Shown here: in pieces, positions 50,745 through 59,377 of the stretch
Position numbering within the stretch: position 1 is the stretch's first letter
How the letters are laid out: each line of letters starts with the position of its first letter
From: Maribacter stanieri
GTDB lineage: Bacteria > Bacteroidota > Bacteroidia > Flavobacteriales > Flavobacteriaceae
DNA: 64,000 nt
Direction of reading: 5' to 3'
NCBI RefSeq assembly: GCF_900112245.1
Contig: NZ_FOYX01000001.1
Coordinates: 359,856 to 423,855 of the forward strand
Made by a program: the position numbers and the translations under genes
Notes under the pieces: generated by a model
Database searches by the model: none
Seen by the model: only the letters and a program-made list of their open reading frames with translations
What the model was told of the DNA's origin: nothing

Positions 50745-51752
50745 ATGGTATTAGTTACAGGAGGCACAGGGTTGGTGGGGTCGCATTTGCTGCTGAAATT
50801 AACAATGGATGACAATATTGTTCGAGCACTTTATAGAACTGCGGATAAATTAACCCACGTAAAAAAAGTTTTCTCTTATTATTCAGACAACTACGAAGCA
50901 TTGTTTGAAAAAATTGATTGGGTACAAGGGGATATTTTAGATATTCCTTCTTTAGAAACTGCATTTGAAAATATAGCCCAAGTATACCATTGTGCCGCAT
51001 TTATCTCTTTTAATCCATCTGATTTCAAAAAACTAGAACGTATTAATAGGGAAGGAACTGCGAATATTGTTAATATGTGCATTACCGCAGGTGTCGATAA
51101 ATTATGTCATGTAAGTACCATTGGCACAATAGGAAGAACTATTACTAAAGAAAAAGCAGATGAAGAAACCGAATGGACGCGCCAAAATGCCAACCCATAT
51201 GCCATAACTAAACAACTTGCCGAAATGGAAGTTTGGCGTGGTGCTCAAGAACAACTAAAAATGGTAATTGTAAACCCTGGCGTTATTCTTGGACCTGGAT
51301 TTTGGAATAGCGGTAGTGGTTCTTTTTTTAAAACCGCCTCTAAAGGCTATAGTTATTACCCCCCTGGTGGTTCAGGTTTTGTAACCGTTACCGACGTGGT
51401 GAACATTATGATTCAGCTTATGAATTCTACAATTCACAGTGAACGCTTTATTCTGGTTGCAGAAAATTTATCGTACCAAGAGATTTTGCAGAAAATTACG
51501 TCTTCTATGGGGAAAAAACCACCCTCTAAACCATTGAAATTTTGGCAACTGAATATTGGCAGAATTGCAGATAAGTTTAGAAATCTACTAAATGGAAGTC
51601 CTAGAACAATTACAAAAAATACTATTTACGGCCTAAAAAACCCAACTACGTTCAACAATTCAAAAATTAAACAAGCATTGCAAATTGAATTTGAACCTTT
51701 AGAAGAACAAGTAGCATTTTGTTCTAAGCAATTTATTTCTGACCAGTCTTAG
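50745..51752 (+). CDS. NAD-dependent epimerase/dehydratase (extended SDR)
   Basis: A 335-residue extended short-chain dehydrogenase. The Rossmann motif V4-T-G-G-T-G-L-V-G-S-H is at the very N terminus, the acidic residue region follows near 60, and the catalytic Y-x-x-x-K is Y-A-I-T-K in NPYAITKQLAEMEVW (about 150-163), preceded by the S-T-I-G-T segment that supplies the active-site Ser/Thr. Members act on nucleotide sugars, dihydroflavonols or similar; the substrate cannot be called. Its last 20 bases overlap the 3' end of the convergent DUF4296 lipoprotein gene. The start leaves almost no leader after the -7 box, so the mRNA may be leaderless. Confidence 0.88.
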   Translation: MVLVTGGTGLVGSHLLLKLTMDDNIVRALYRTADKLTHVKKVFSYYSDNYEALFEKIDWVQGDILDIPSLETAFENIAQVYHCAAFISFNPSDFKKLERINREGTANIVNMCITAGVDKLCHVSTIGTIGRTITKEKADEETEWTRQNANPYAITKQLAEMEVWRGAQEQLKMVIVNPGVILGPGFWNSGSGSFFKTASKGYSYYPPGGSGFVTVTDVVNIMIQLMNSTIHSERFILVAENLSYQEILQKITSSMGKKPPSKPLKFWQLNIGRIADKFRNLLNGSPRTITKNTIYGLKNPTTFNNSKIKQALQIEFEPLEEQVAFCSKQFISDQS

Positions 51753-52167
51753 CCGCAATAGAGTCCTTTTCTTTTAGCTCTATTTTCTTTTTTGTTTTCT
51801 TGGCAAGGCTAATACTATCCCTAAGTTTTTTCTCCATATCCAATTGTACACGTTGCGCTTCTAGCTCAGACTCAACCTTTTTATACATATTCTCATACCT
51901 CAGAGGTTTTGAAGCATAGTATCTATCGCTATCTACAAATTGTGCACTATCAATTTCAAATTTTTCAAAAACGAATGTTGTAGGCTCTATTCCGTTCTCC
52001 CTTAACTTTCCAAGATTGGTTGTTTTTGCAGCATTGACAATGGCCATTTCTTTTATAATGGACACCATTTTATCTTCCGGAATTAAATTATCTGGCTTTT
52101 CAATCAATTCTTCTGCACAAGAAGAAAATAATAACATTCCTAAAACTAATAATAGTACTTGTCTCAT
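51733..52167 (-). CDS. DUF4296 lipoprotein
   Basis: A 144-residue lipoprotein (MRQVLLLVLGMLLFSSCAEE, lipobox F-S-S-C). The DUF4296 core is KPDNLIPEDKMVSIIKEMAIVNAAKT, followed by the F-E-K-F-x-I-D-S-x-Q-F...Y-Y-A-S-K-P-L-R-Y element, and the C terminus is a charged coiled-coil (about 95-140, KKVESELEAQRVQLDMEKKLRDS). Its function is unknown. It overlaps the pyrC stop by four bases, so it is translationally coupled to dihydroorotase; this order (GT2-pyrC-DUF4296) is common in Flavobacteriaceae. Confidence 0.85.
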   Translation of the reverse strand: MRQVLLLVLGMLLFSSCAEELIEKPDNLIPEDKMVSIIKEMAIVNAAKTTNLGKLRENGIEPTTFVFEKFEIDSAQFVDSDRYYASKPLRYENMYKKVESELEAQRVQLDMEKKLRDSISLAKKTKKKIELKEKDSIAAKTGQK

Positions 52168-53501
52168 GGTCTATTAAATGTTAGTCTTTTTGCATTTCGT
52201 TTTTCTGAAAACTGACCATTACTATAACCTAAATGTCCATTAACGAATGTGTGTATTACCTTAGATGAGAATGTAGTATCCTCAAAAGGAGACCATTTAC
52301 ACTTATAAGCAATATTCTCTTTTGTAACCGTCCATGGGTTATTTAAATCTGCTACAACTAAATCTGCATAATACCCTTCACGTATATATCCACGCTTCTC
52401 TATCTGAAATAGAATTGCCGGGTTATGACACATTTTCTGTACCATCTTTTCTAATGAGATAACACCGTCCTTTACTTTTTCTAACATAGCATTTAATGCA
52501 TGCTGAACTAATGGACCACCAGATGGTGCTTTTGTATAAACATTATTTTTTTCCTCTAATAGGTGTGGTGCATGATCGGTAGCAATAACATCTATTCTGT
52601 CATCTAACAAAGCATCCCAAAGCATGTCTCTGTCATTTGCTGTTTTTACTGCAGGATTCCATTTTATTAAAGTTCCCTTTTTAGCATAGTCGGCATCTGA
52701 AAACCAAAGGTGATGAATACATACCTCTGCAGTTATCTTCTTTTGCTCTAAAGGAATATCATTCTGGAACAAATCGGTTTCCTTACCCGTAGATAAATGA
52801 AACACGTGTAATCTAGCACCTGTTTTCTTCGCCAATGCTATTGCTCTTGAAGAGGAAAGGTAACATGCTTCTTCACTACGAATAATAGGATGCAATTCTA
52901 ACGGAATATCATCTCCGTACTCTGCTTTATATTTTGCTAAATTTTCTCGAATGGTAGTTTCATCTTCGCAATGTGCTGAAATTACCATCTCTGTATTTCT
53001 GAAAATATTTTCTATTACTTTTTCGTCATCTACCAGCATATTCCCCGTAGAAGAGCCCAAAAATAATTTTATACCAGAACAAGCATTCTTATCTAATTTC
53101 TTTAGCTCCTCCAAGTTATCGTTAGTACCACCAAAAAGAAAAGAATAATTGGCAAATGCCGAGTTAGCAGCTGTTGCAAACTTTTCTTCAAGCTTTTCAA
53201 TAGTCGTCGTTTGTGGTGTTGTATTAGGCTGCTCCATAAATGTTGTTATACCACCGGCAAGAGCTGCCCTACTTTCTGTTGCAATAGTACCTTTGTGCGT
53301 AAGACCAGGTTCTCTAAAATGCACTTGATCATCTATAACGCCTGGCATAATATGTTTACCTGAACAATCTATTACCTCAGCATCTGCATCAGATATGTCT
53401 TTTGCTATTTTTACGATTATTTCATCAACAATAAGAATATCACTTTCCTCAATAATCCCTTCGTTAATAATAATTCCGTTTTTTAATAAAATCTTACCCA
53501 T
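52164..53501 (-). CDS. pyrC: Dihydroorotase (Bacteroidota class I)
   Basis: A 445-residue amidohydrolase that closes N-carbamoyl-aspartate to dihydroorotate in pyrimidine synthesis. Metal-site and substrate motifs are the D58-Q-V-H-F-R-E-P-G stretch, S-G-I-K-L-F-L-G-S-S near 140, and A-T-D-H-A-P-H near 310. The first metal-site histidine of the usual H-x-H is Gln (Q59-V-H61), which seems to be normal in Bacteroidota enzymes. The length fits class I. It starts two bases after the GT2 gene and is followed by DUF4296. The neighbouring genes are not pyrimidine genes, so the grouping looks historical. Confidence 0.93.
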   Translation of the reverse strand: MGKILLKNGIIINEGIIEESDILIVDEIIVKIAKDISDADAEVIDCSGKHIMPGVIDDQVHFREPGLTHKGTIATESRAALAGGITTFMEQPNTTPQTTTIEKLEEKFATAANSAFANYSFLFGGTNDNLEELKKLDKNACSGIKLFLGSSTGNMLVDDEKVIENIFRNTEMVISAHCEDETTIRENLAKYKAEYGDDIPLELHPIIRSEEACYLSSSRAIALAKKTGARLHVFHLSTGKETDLFQNDIPLEQKKITAEVCIHHLWFSDADYAKKGTLIKWNPAVKTANDRDMLWDALLDDRIDVIATDHAPHLLEEKNNVYTKAPSGGPLVQHALNAMLEKVKDGVISLEKMVQKMCHNPAILFQIEKRGYIREGYYADLVVADLNNPWTVTKENIAYKCKWSPFEDTTFSSKVIHTFVNGHLGYSNGQFSEKRNAKRLTFNRP

Positions 53502-53503
53502 AA

Positions 53504-54232
53504 CTAAAACTTATTTTTCAAAAATAAACTTCTCATCTTCATTATAAATACACCCCAAATAGCCTCACTTATAATTGATGAACTCATTTTAGATTTTCCC
53601 AAAACACGGTCTCTAAAAATTATAGATACCTCTTCTATTTTAAAGTGTTTTAAGTGCGCCCTAAACTTCATTTCTATTTGAAAAGCATAACCTACAAAAC
53701 GAACGGAGTCTAAATCTATAGCCTCTAATACATGTCTTTTGTAACACACAAAACCTGCCGTTGGATCATGCACGCGCATACCCGTAATTAACTTTACATA
53801 AATAGAAGCCCCATAAGATAATAACACCCTATACATTGGCCAGTTTACGACGTTCACCCCATTTTTATATCTAGAACCCACAGCAAGATCTGCTCCGTTT
53901 TCACATGCCTTTAATAACCTCAACAAATCTGAAGGGGTATGAGAAAAATCGGCATCCATCTCAAATATATAATCGTAACCCTCGGCTATCGCCCATTTAA
54001 AACCATGTATATATGCGGTTCCTAATCCAGATTTTTCCATTCTAGTTTCTAAAAAAAGTTTTCCATCAAACTCTTTTTGAAGACTACGAACACAATCACC
54101 TGTTTTATCTGGCGAATTATCATCTACGATTAGCACATGAAATTCTTTCTGCAAATCGAATACCGCCCTAATTATGGCCTCTACATTCTCAATTTCATTA
54201 TACGTAGGTATGATTACAATACTACTGGACAT
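53504..54232 (-). CDS. GT2 polyprenyl-phosphate mannosyltransferase (DPM1-like)
   Basis: A 242-residue glycosyltransferase family 2 enzyme. The nucleotide-sugar site is V-D-D-N-S-P (36-41), the metal-binding D-x-D is E91-M-D-A-D-F-S-H98, and the product-release element reads F-R-D-R-V-L-G-K-S-K-M-S (about 215-226). This matches DPM1-like polyprenol-monophosphomannose synthases, which load mannose onto a lipid phosphate for use outside the membrane. There is no transmembrane tail. The divergently encoded GT39 protein (54362) uses just such lipid-linked sugars, so the two may be partners. The -7 box TACTTTTG lies 23 bases before the ATG. Confidence 0.9.
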   Translation of the reverse strand: MSSSIVIIPTYNEIENVEAIIRAVFDLQKEFHVLIVDDNSPDKTGDCVRSLQKEFDGKLFLETRMEKSGLGTAYIHGFKWAIAEGYDYIFEMDADFSHTPSDLLRLLKACENGADLAVGSRYKNGVNVVNWPMYRVLLSYGASIYVKLITGMRVHDPTAGFVCYKRHVLEAIDLDSVRFVGYAFQIEMKFRAHLKHFKIEEVSIIFRDRVLGKSKMSSSIISEAIWGVFIMKMRSLFLKNKF

Positions 54233-54254
54233 AAGTTATTTATAGGTGTTTCGA

Positions 54255-54262
54255 CAAAAGTA
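54255..54262 (-). promoter_or_regulatory. -7 promoter box before the GT2-pyrC-DUF4296 operon
   Basis: The minus strand reads TACTTTTG, an exact TAnnTTTG match, 23 bases before the ATG at 54232. Confidence 0.5.
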
Positions 54263-54339
54263 AGGTTTTAATAGTCTTCTTAAAATGGCCAACAATACCT
54301 TTATGAAATTTTTAAACTAGATAGCTAACCTTAAATTTG

Positions 54340-54347
54340 TAATTTTG
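54340..54347 (+). promoter_or_regulatory. -7 promoter box before the GT39-DUF4271 pair
   Basis: TAATTTTG, an exact TAnnTTTG match, 15 bases before the ATG at 54362. Confidence 0.5.
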
Positions 54348-54361
54348 TCACTTAGTAACCT

Positions 54362-56041
54362 ATGCAAATGTTGACTAAAATTCCAAAGCAGTTTTACTTT
54401 TTTTTAGCTGCAATATTCATTTTAAATCTTATTCAATCCAATTTTACGCAACTCATTTTTGATGAAGCTTATTATTGGTATTACAGTCAGAATATGGCTT
54501 GGGGCTATTTTGACCATCCACCAATGGTAGCACTTTTGGTTAAAACAAGCAGCTTTTTCTTTAACGGAGAACTTGGTGTCAGGTTTATGAGCTGTGTATT
54601 ATCCGCAGTCAATATCTTACTACTTTGGTTGATGATAGACAATCCAAAAAAGAATGATTACGTAAAACACTTTTTTGTTCTTGTCTTTTCCATGACATTA
54701 TTAAATGCGTATGGATTTTTCACTTTACCAGACACTCCACTTTTATTTTTCACAAGTTGTTTTTTATTGACCTACAAGCACTTTATAAAAAAGCCTACAG
54801 CTGTCATAGCCATATTGCTTGGTGTTTTTATGGCTGCTTTAATGTATAGTAAATACCATGCTGTATTGGTCATCTTCTTTGTCTTATTATCTAATCTAAA
54901 ATTAGTAACCAATAAATACGCATGGCTATCTGTAACTGTTGCTCTGTGCTGTTACGCACCACATTTTTATTGGCTATATGACAATGATCTTGTTTCTATA
55001 AAATATCATTTATATGAACGACCCAATGGTGCTTATAGTTTTGAGAAATATACCCTAGGCTTTTTTGTTAATCTGGTTGCCGTATTTGGACTAACATTCC
55101 CTTTAATCTATAAAGCTCTTTTTAAGACTAAAGGAAATGACTTATTCAACAAAGCACTTATATACTTAACATACGGTGTTCTTATCTTCTTTTTTATATC
55201 TAGTTTTAATAGAAGAGTGCAAACACAATGGATTATTATTATTTGTATTCCTCTAGTCGTTATCGCTTTCAATTATATGCTACAAAACAAGCAAGCCTTA
55301 ACTTGGATTTTTAGACTTGGTCTTATCAATACAGTTTTAATTATTTATCTACGAATGGGACTCGCCTATCAACCGCTCCTTTTTAATTTCTTTTACGAAA
55401 GTCATGGTAATAAAGAATGGGCACAGGCTATTGAAAAAGAAGTAGGAAATATTCCTGTAGTATTTGAGAACTCATACAGAAATGCACCCATGTATTCTTT
55501 CTATACTAACGGCACGCCAACATTTTCCTTAAATAATTTTATGTACCGTAAGAATCAATATTCCATAAACGATTCTGAAGAAAAAGTACGTGGTAAGGAT
55601 GTCGCCTATATCTCAAAATATTCTAACAACCCTACTTTTACTTATACAAGAGAAGATGGCGGACTCTATAAAGGTAAGTACATATCTAATTTTCAATCGT
55701 ATCGTAAATTAGAGTGTATTATTGAGGACACTCCTGTTTCATTGAATTCTGATGAGGACATTTTACTAGAAGTCTACAATCCTTACAAAGAAAGCATTGA
55801 GCTTAAAAAAGTGAAATTCGCAGTTACCTACATGGACGACTACAAAAGTCCTGTTGAAACTCTTAAAATAATACCAGAACTCGTAGAACCAAATACAACA
55901 CTCTTAAAACAAAAAGACACCACAAATTTTAAATTTCAATTACCTAAAACCAAATTGAAAAACATTGGTTACTTTAGAGTAGTTATTTCTGAAAATGACC
56001 TTCTTTATGGGCTAAACGGAAAACCAATTCCCATAAATTAA
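54362..56041 (+). CDS. GT39/ArnT-like membrane glycosyltransferase
   Basis: A 559-residue integral membrane enzyme of the GT-C class. The first extracytoplasmic loop has the family signature F-D-E-A-Y-Y-W-Y-Y-S-Q...W-G-Y-F-D-H-P-P (about 39-60), with the catalytic-type acidic residue in D-E-A. About ten hydrophobic segments follow to residue 340, and then a soluble C-terminal domain of about 210 residues. It transfers a sugar from a polyprenyl-phosphate carrier to an extracytoplasmic acceptor (lipid A, protein or glycan); the acceptor is unknown. The stop codon overlaps the next ATG by one base (TAATG), so DUF4271 is translationally coupled. Confidence 0.88.
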   Translation: MQMLTKIPKQFYFFLAAIFILNLIQSNFTQLIFDEAYYWYYSQNMAWGYFDHPPMVALLVKTSSFFFNGELGVRFMSCVLSAVNILLLWLMIDNPKKNDYVKHFFVLVFSMTLLNAYGFFTLPDTPLLFFTSCFLLTYKHFIKKPTAVIAILLGVFMAALMYSKYHAVLVIFFVLLSNLKLVTNKYAWLSVTVALCCYAPHFYWLYDNDLVSIKYHLYERPNGAYSFEKYTLGFFVNLVAVFGLTFPLIYKALFKTKGNDLFNKALIYLTYGVLIFFFISSFNRRVQTQWIIIICIPLVVIAFNYMLQNKQALTWIFRLGLINTVLIIYLRMGLAYQPLLFNFFYESHGNKEWAQAIEKEVGNIPVVFENSYRNAPMYSFYTNGTPTFSLNNFMYRKNQYSINDSEEKVRGKDVAYISKYSNNPTFTYTREDGGLYKGKYISNFQSYRKLECIIEDTPVSLNSDEDILLEVYNPYKESIELKKVKFAVTYMDDYKSPVETLKIIPELVEPNTTLLKQKDTTNFKFQLPKTKLKNIGYFRVVISENDLLYGLNGKPIPIN

Positions 56042-56694
56042 TGGAACCTATTGCAAGAACATTTGGGCAAACCGATTGGATTACCATAACACTTATGGCC
56101 AGCTTGCTATTTCCATTAATTGCAAAAAGCATCTATTATCCACGATTTTTAAACTTCATTATTCTTCCTTTCAACAACAAGTACATTAGCATGTACACTA
56201 AGAAAGAAAAACTGTTTAATTGGTTTCATTTTCTAATGAGCATCTTTCAAATCATAAATACTACATTATTTATATTTTTTATTTGGCGAGCTTACTTGAA
56301 TCCTACAGAGTCAAAAAATCCTTACATATTTCCATTATTACTTGCAGGTGTTTTCTTATTTATTACTGCGAAAACAATGTCCCAGCTTTTTAACGGGTTC
56401 ATATTTAATTCCTACAATACCTTTAATGAGTTGATTTTTAAGAAACTAACCTACCTTAATTATTCCAGCATTATTCTTTTCATTGCTAATGTGTTCTTGG
56501 CATATGTTTTTATAGATTCAACAATTGTAATTATTATTGGGTTAATTCTGTTTCTCGTTATTAATATAATTGGTTGGGTTACAGTATTAAGGAATTATCA
56601 AAAATTGATTAGCACCTATTTTTTCTATTTTATTTTGTACCTTTGCGCACTCGAAATTGCACCCTTAGTTATTATGGGAAGCTTTCTAAAATAG
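56041..56694 (+). CDS. DUF4271 membrane protein
   Basis: A 217-residue protein with about six hydrophobic segments (roughly 17-28, 63-85, 98-118, 142-160, 162-185 and 190-215) and the family stretch F-G-Q-T-D-W-I at the N terminus. DUF4271 proteins are almost confined to Bacteroidota and regularly precede hemD, as here. The function is unknown; a role in envelope or porphyrin metabolism is only suggested by context. It overlaps the GT39 gene by one base and holds the hemD promoter box in its last 60 bases. Confidence 0.87.
   Translation: MEPIARTFGQTDWITITLMASLLFPLIAKSIYYPRFLNFIILPFNNKYISMYTKKEKLFNWFHFLMSIFQIINTTLFIFFIWRAYLNPTESKNPYIFPLLLAGVFLFITAKTMSQLFNGFIFNSYNTFNELIFKKLTYLNYSSIILFIANVFLAYVFIDSTIVIIIGLILFLVINIIGWVTVLRNYQKLISTYFFYFILYLCALEIAPLVIMGSFLK
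56638..56645 (+). promoter_or_regulatory. -7 promoter box for hemD inside DUF4271
   Basis: TACCTTTG, an exact TAnnTTTG match inside the DUF4271 reading frame, 58 bases before the hemD ATG at 56703. It would give hemD expression independent of GT39-DUF4271. Confidence 0.4.
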
Positions 56695-56702
56695 TGCAGC
56701 GT

Positions 56703-57446
56703 ATGAAAGTAAAAACGATTTTGGTCTCTCAACCCGAACCAAAAATGGAAAACTCCCCCTATTCCAAACTTATCGACAAAGAGAAAGTAAAGGTTGATTT
56801 TAGACCATTCATTCATGTAGAAGGAGTTGACGCAAAAACAGTGCGCCAGCAAAAGATAGATTTGAATGATTTTACTGCGATTATCTTAACCAGTAGAAAC
56901 GCAGTAGACCATTTCTTTAGAATAGCAGAGGAGATGCGCTTTAAAGTGCCAGATTCCATGAAATATTTCTGCCAATCTGAAGCTGTTGCCTATTATCTTC
57001 AAAAATATGTGGTCTACAGAAAACGTAAGATTTACGTAGGAAAAAGATTATTCACAGATTTGGTACCGTTGATCAAGAAATATAAGGATGAAAAATTCTT
57101 ACTTCCTTCATCAGATGTACTTAAAAGTGATGTTCCAGATACTTTAGAAACTTTAGGAATTAATTGGAAAAGAGCTATCTTTTACAAAACTGTAATTAGT
57201 GATTTATCTGATTTAAGAAATGTATACTATGATATCTTAGTATTCTTTAGTCCGTCTGGTATTGAGTCTTTATTACAAAACTTTCCAGATTTCGATCAAA
57301 AAGAAACTAGAATAGCAGTTTTTGGAAACAGCACAGTAGATGCAGCTACAGATGCTGGCTTAAGAATAGACATTAAAGCCCCAACACCTGAAACACCATC
57401 TATGACGATGGCACTACAGAAATATATTATGAGTGTAAATAAATAA
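56703..57446 (+). CDS. hemD: Uroporphyrinogen-III synthase
   Basis: A 247-residue HemD-family protein that closes and rearranges hydroxymethylbilane to uroporphyrinogen III on the heme path. It has the two-lobed HemD pattern: T-I-L-V-S-Q-P near the start, I-I-L-T-S-R-N-A-V-D-H-F (about 60-71), and the returning lobe D-I-L-V-F-F-S-P-S-G-I-E-S-L (about 178-191). Sequence conservation is low in this family, as usual. The frame begins at 56643, but the first 20 residues overlap DUF4271 in another frame and lack family similarity, so the ATG at 56703, eight bases after the DUF4271 stop, is chosen. A strong terminator follows. Confidence 0.92.
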   Translation: MKVKTILVSQPEPKMENSPYSKLIDKEKVKVDFRPFIHVEGVDAKTVRQQKIDLNDFTAIILTSRNAVDHFFRIAEEMRFKVPDSMKYFCQSEAVAYYLQKYVVYRKRKIYVGKRLFTDLVPLIKKYKDEKFLLPSSDVLKSDVPDTLETLGINWKRAIFYKTVISDLSDLRNVYYDILVFFSPSGIESLLQNFPDFDQKETRIAVFGNSTVDAATDAGLRIDIKAPTPETPSMTMALQKYIMSVNK

Positions 57447-57468
57447 TACACTCAATAACATTATAATA

Positions 57469-57498
57469 AAAAAGCCTTGCAATGCAAGGCTTTTTTTT
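57469..57498. terminator. Bidirectional terminator between hemD and pckA
   Basis: GCCTTGC at 57474-57480 and GCAAGGC at 57484-57490, flanked by A and T tracts (AAAAA before, eight T after). It can end both converging transcripts. Confidence 0.9.
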
Positions 57499-57503
57499 AT
57501 GAC

Positions 57504-59120
57504 TTAAAATGCGTACCGTTGCGGTCCACCTCTTCTTATTTCTTCACTGGCATAACTTTCAAATTTCTTAAAGTTCTCCCTAAAAGCATTTGTTAACTTA
57601 AATGCAGTTGTGTAATATTTATCATCATTGTTCCAAGTTGATCTTGGACTTAATACTTCACTTGGCACACCTGGACACTCTCTAGGCTGCGCTACACCAA
57701 ATACGGAGTGGATATGATACTTATCATACGAATACAAGCCTAAGTCACCGTTTAAGACCGCTGAGATCATAGCTCTTGTGTATTTCAATTTCATACGTGT
57801 ACCAACGCCGTAAGGTCCACCTGTCCAACCTGTATTTACAAGCCAAACATTTACACCAGACTCCTTCATCTTTTTACTTAGCATTTCTGCATACTTAGTA
57901 GGATGTAATGGCATAAACGGTGCTCCAAAACATGCCGAAAATGACGGTACCGGCTCTACAACACCTGCTTCCGTACCCGCTACCTTAGCAGTATAACCAG
58001 ATATAAAGTGATATGCAGCTTGACTTGGAGTTAGTTTAGATATTGGAGGCAATACACCAAAAGCATCTGCCGTTAAAAAGAAAATATTCTTAACATTCTT
58101 ACCAATTGATGGTTGTTGAATATTATCTATATGATGAATTGGGTAACTAACCCTTGTGTTCTGTGTAATTGAAGTATCGGCAAAATCAACATTACCATCT
58201 TTATCCAATACTACATTTTCTAAGATAGCACCTGGTTTAATAGCACCGTATATTTCTGGTTCTTGCTCTTCAGATAAGTTTATAACCTTAGCATAACAAC
58301 CACCTTCAAAATTGAATACAGTGTTTCTACTGGTCCAACCATGCTCATCATCTCCAATTAATTTTCTATTAGGATCCGTTGATAAGGTTGTTTTACCTGT
58401 ACCTGATAATCCAAAAAAGATTGCGGTATCCCCATCTTCACCCACATTAGCAGAGCAATGCATTGGCAATGTTTCTTTAAAAACAGGTAAAATAAAGTTT
58501 AAGGCAGAGAAAATTCCTTTCTTAATCTCGCCTGTATATCCTGTTCCACCAATTAAGGCAACTTTATCTGTAAAATTTAAAATTGCAAAATTATGCTGTC
58601 TTGTACCATCTACTTCTGCATCTGCCATAAAGCCAGGAGCATTAATTACAGTCCATTCTGGAGTAAAGTCTTTTAACTCTGCTTCAGTTGGACGAAGAAA
58701 CATGTTATAAGCAAACATATTAGACCAAGGATATTCGTTTATAACCCTAATATTTAATTTATAATCCTCATCTGCACAAGCATAACTATCCCTAACAAAA
58801 AGTTCTTTTTCATTTAAATAGGAAATTACCTTAGCGTATAATGATTCAAATTTTTCTTGTTCAAACGGAATATTAATATTTCCCCACCATACCTTATCTT
58901 TTGTAATATCATCTTTTACGATAAATCTATCCATAGGGGATCTACCGGTGAATTCACCAGTATTGACAGCAAGCGTTCCATTGCCAGTCTCAACTCCCAT
59001 ACCCATTTCCAGTGTGGCTTTTTGTAGTTGTTCTGGTGTTTCTTGATAATGAAAATTGGCGTGTGTAATCCCATATTGTTTTAGGGATATGGTATTCGCA
59101 TTTGTCATTGAGCTTTTCAT
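57504..59120 (-). CDS. pckA: Phosphoenolpyruvate carboxykinase (ATP)
   Basis: A 538-residue enzyme that converts oxaloacetate and ATP to phosphoenolpyruvate and CO2, the entry of gluconeogenesis. The kinase-1a loop G237-L-S-G-T-G-K-T-T245, the kinase-2 region with D257-D-E-H-G-W262 and the R60-S-P-M-D-R substrate motif are all present, and the ATP-type adenine loop R-M-K-L-K-Y-T-R follows near 450. The length is typical. Two starts are possible, M1 (59120) and M5 (59108). The 257-base upstream gap is AT-rich with no visible gene. It is adjacent to glycerate kinase, consistent with three-carbon acid metabolism. Confidence 0.97.
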   Translation of the reverse strand: MKSSMTNANTISLKQYGITHANFHYQETPEQLQKATLEMGMGVETGNGTLAVNTGEFTGRSPMDRFIVKDDITKDKVWWGNINIPFEQEKFESLYAKVISYLNEKELFVRDSYACADEDYKLNIRVINEYPWSNMFAYNMFLRPTEAELKDFTPEWTVINAPGFMADAEVDGTRQHNFAILNFTDKVALIGGTGYTGEIKKGIFSALNFILPVFKETLPMHCSANVGEDGDTAIFFGLSGTGKTTLSTDPNRKLIGDDEHGWTSRNTVFNFEGGCYAKVINLSEEQEPEIYGAIKPGAILENVVLDKDGNVDFADTSITQNTRVSYPIHHIDNIQQPSIGKNVKNIFFLTADAFGVLPPISKLTPSQAAYHFISGYTAKVAGTEAGVVEPVPSFSACFGAPFMPLHPTKYAEMLSKKMKESGVNVWLVNTGWTGGPYGVGTRMKLKYTRAMISAVLNGDLGLYSYDKYHIHSVFGVAQPRECPGVPSEVLSPRSTWNNDDKYYTTAFKLTNAFRENFKKFESYASEEIRRGGPQRYAF

Positions 59121-59377
59121 GCTTTAGAAAATTTGTTCGTGTAAAACTAAAAAAATAAAAGCTGAACCATTGATTTTCAGAGCTCAATTAGCCGCATTCG
59201 TCGTCGAAATACGAATTCAATTAAAGAATCGTGAAAAATGAAAAATATTCGCAGACACTTTATTCCTTTTAATACACATTATAAAGAAATAACGCATATT
59301 AAATGTATTATTGTTATTTTGGAATTAAAATTTTAAGAAATAAATAAAAAAAGTCGTGTTTTTTTGACAACAGATTT

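Noticed and set aside
59121..59377. A small gene or RNA in the gap upstream of pckA
   Set aside because: The 257 bases are AT-rich with only short frames and a short TTCGT/ACGAA inverted repeat near 59195-59215; nothing supports a gene, and no convincing -7 box was found.
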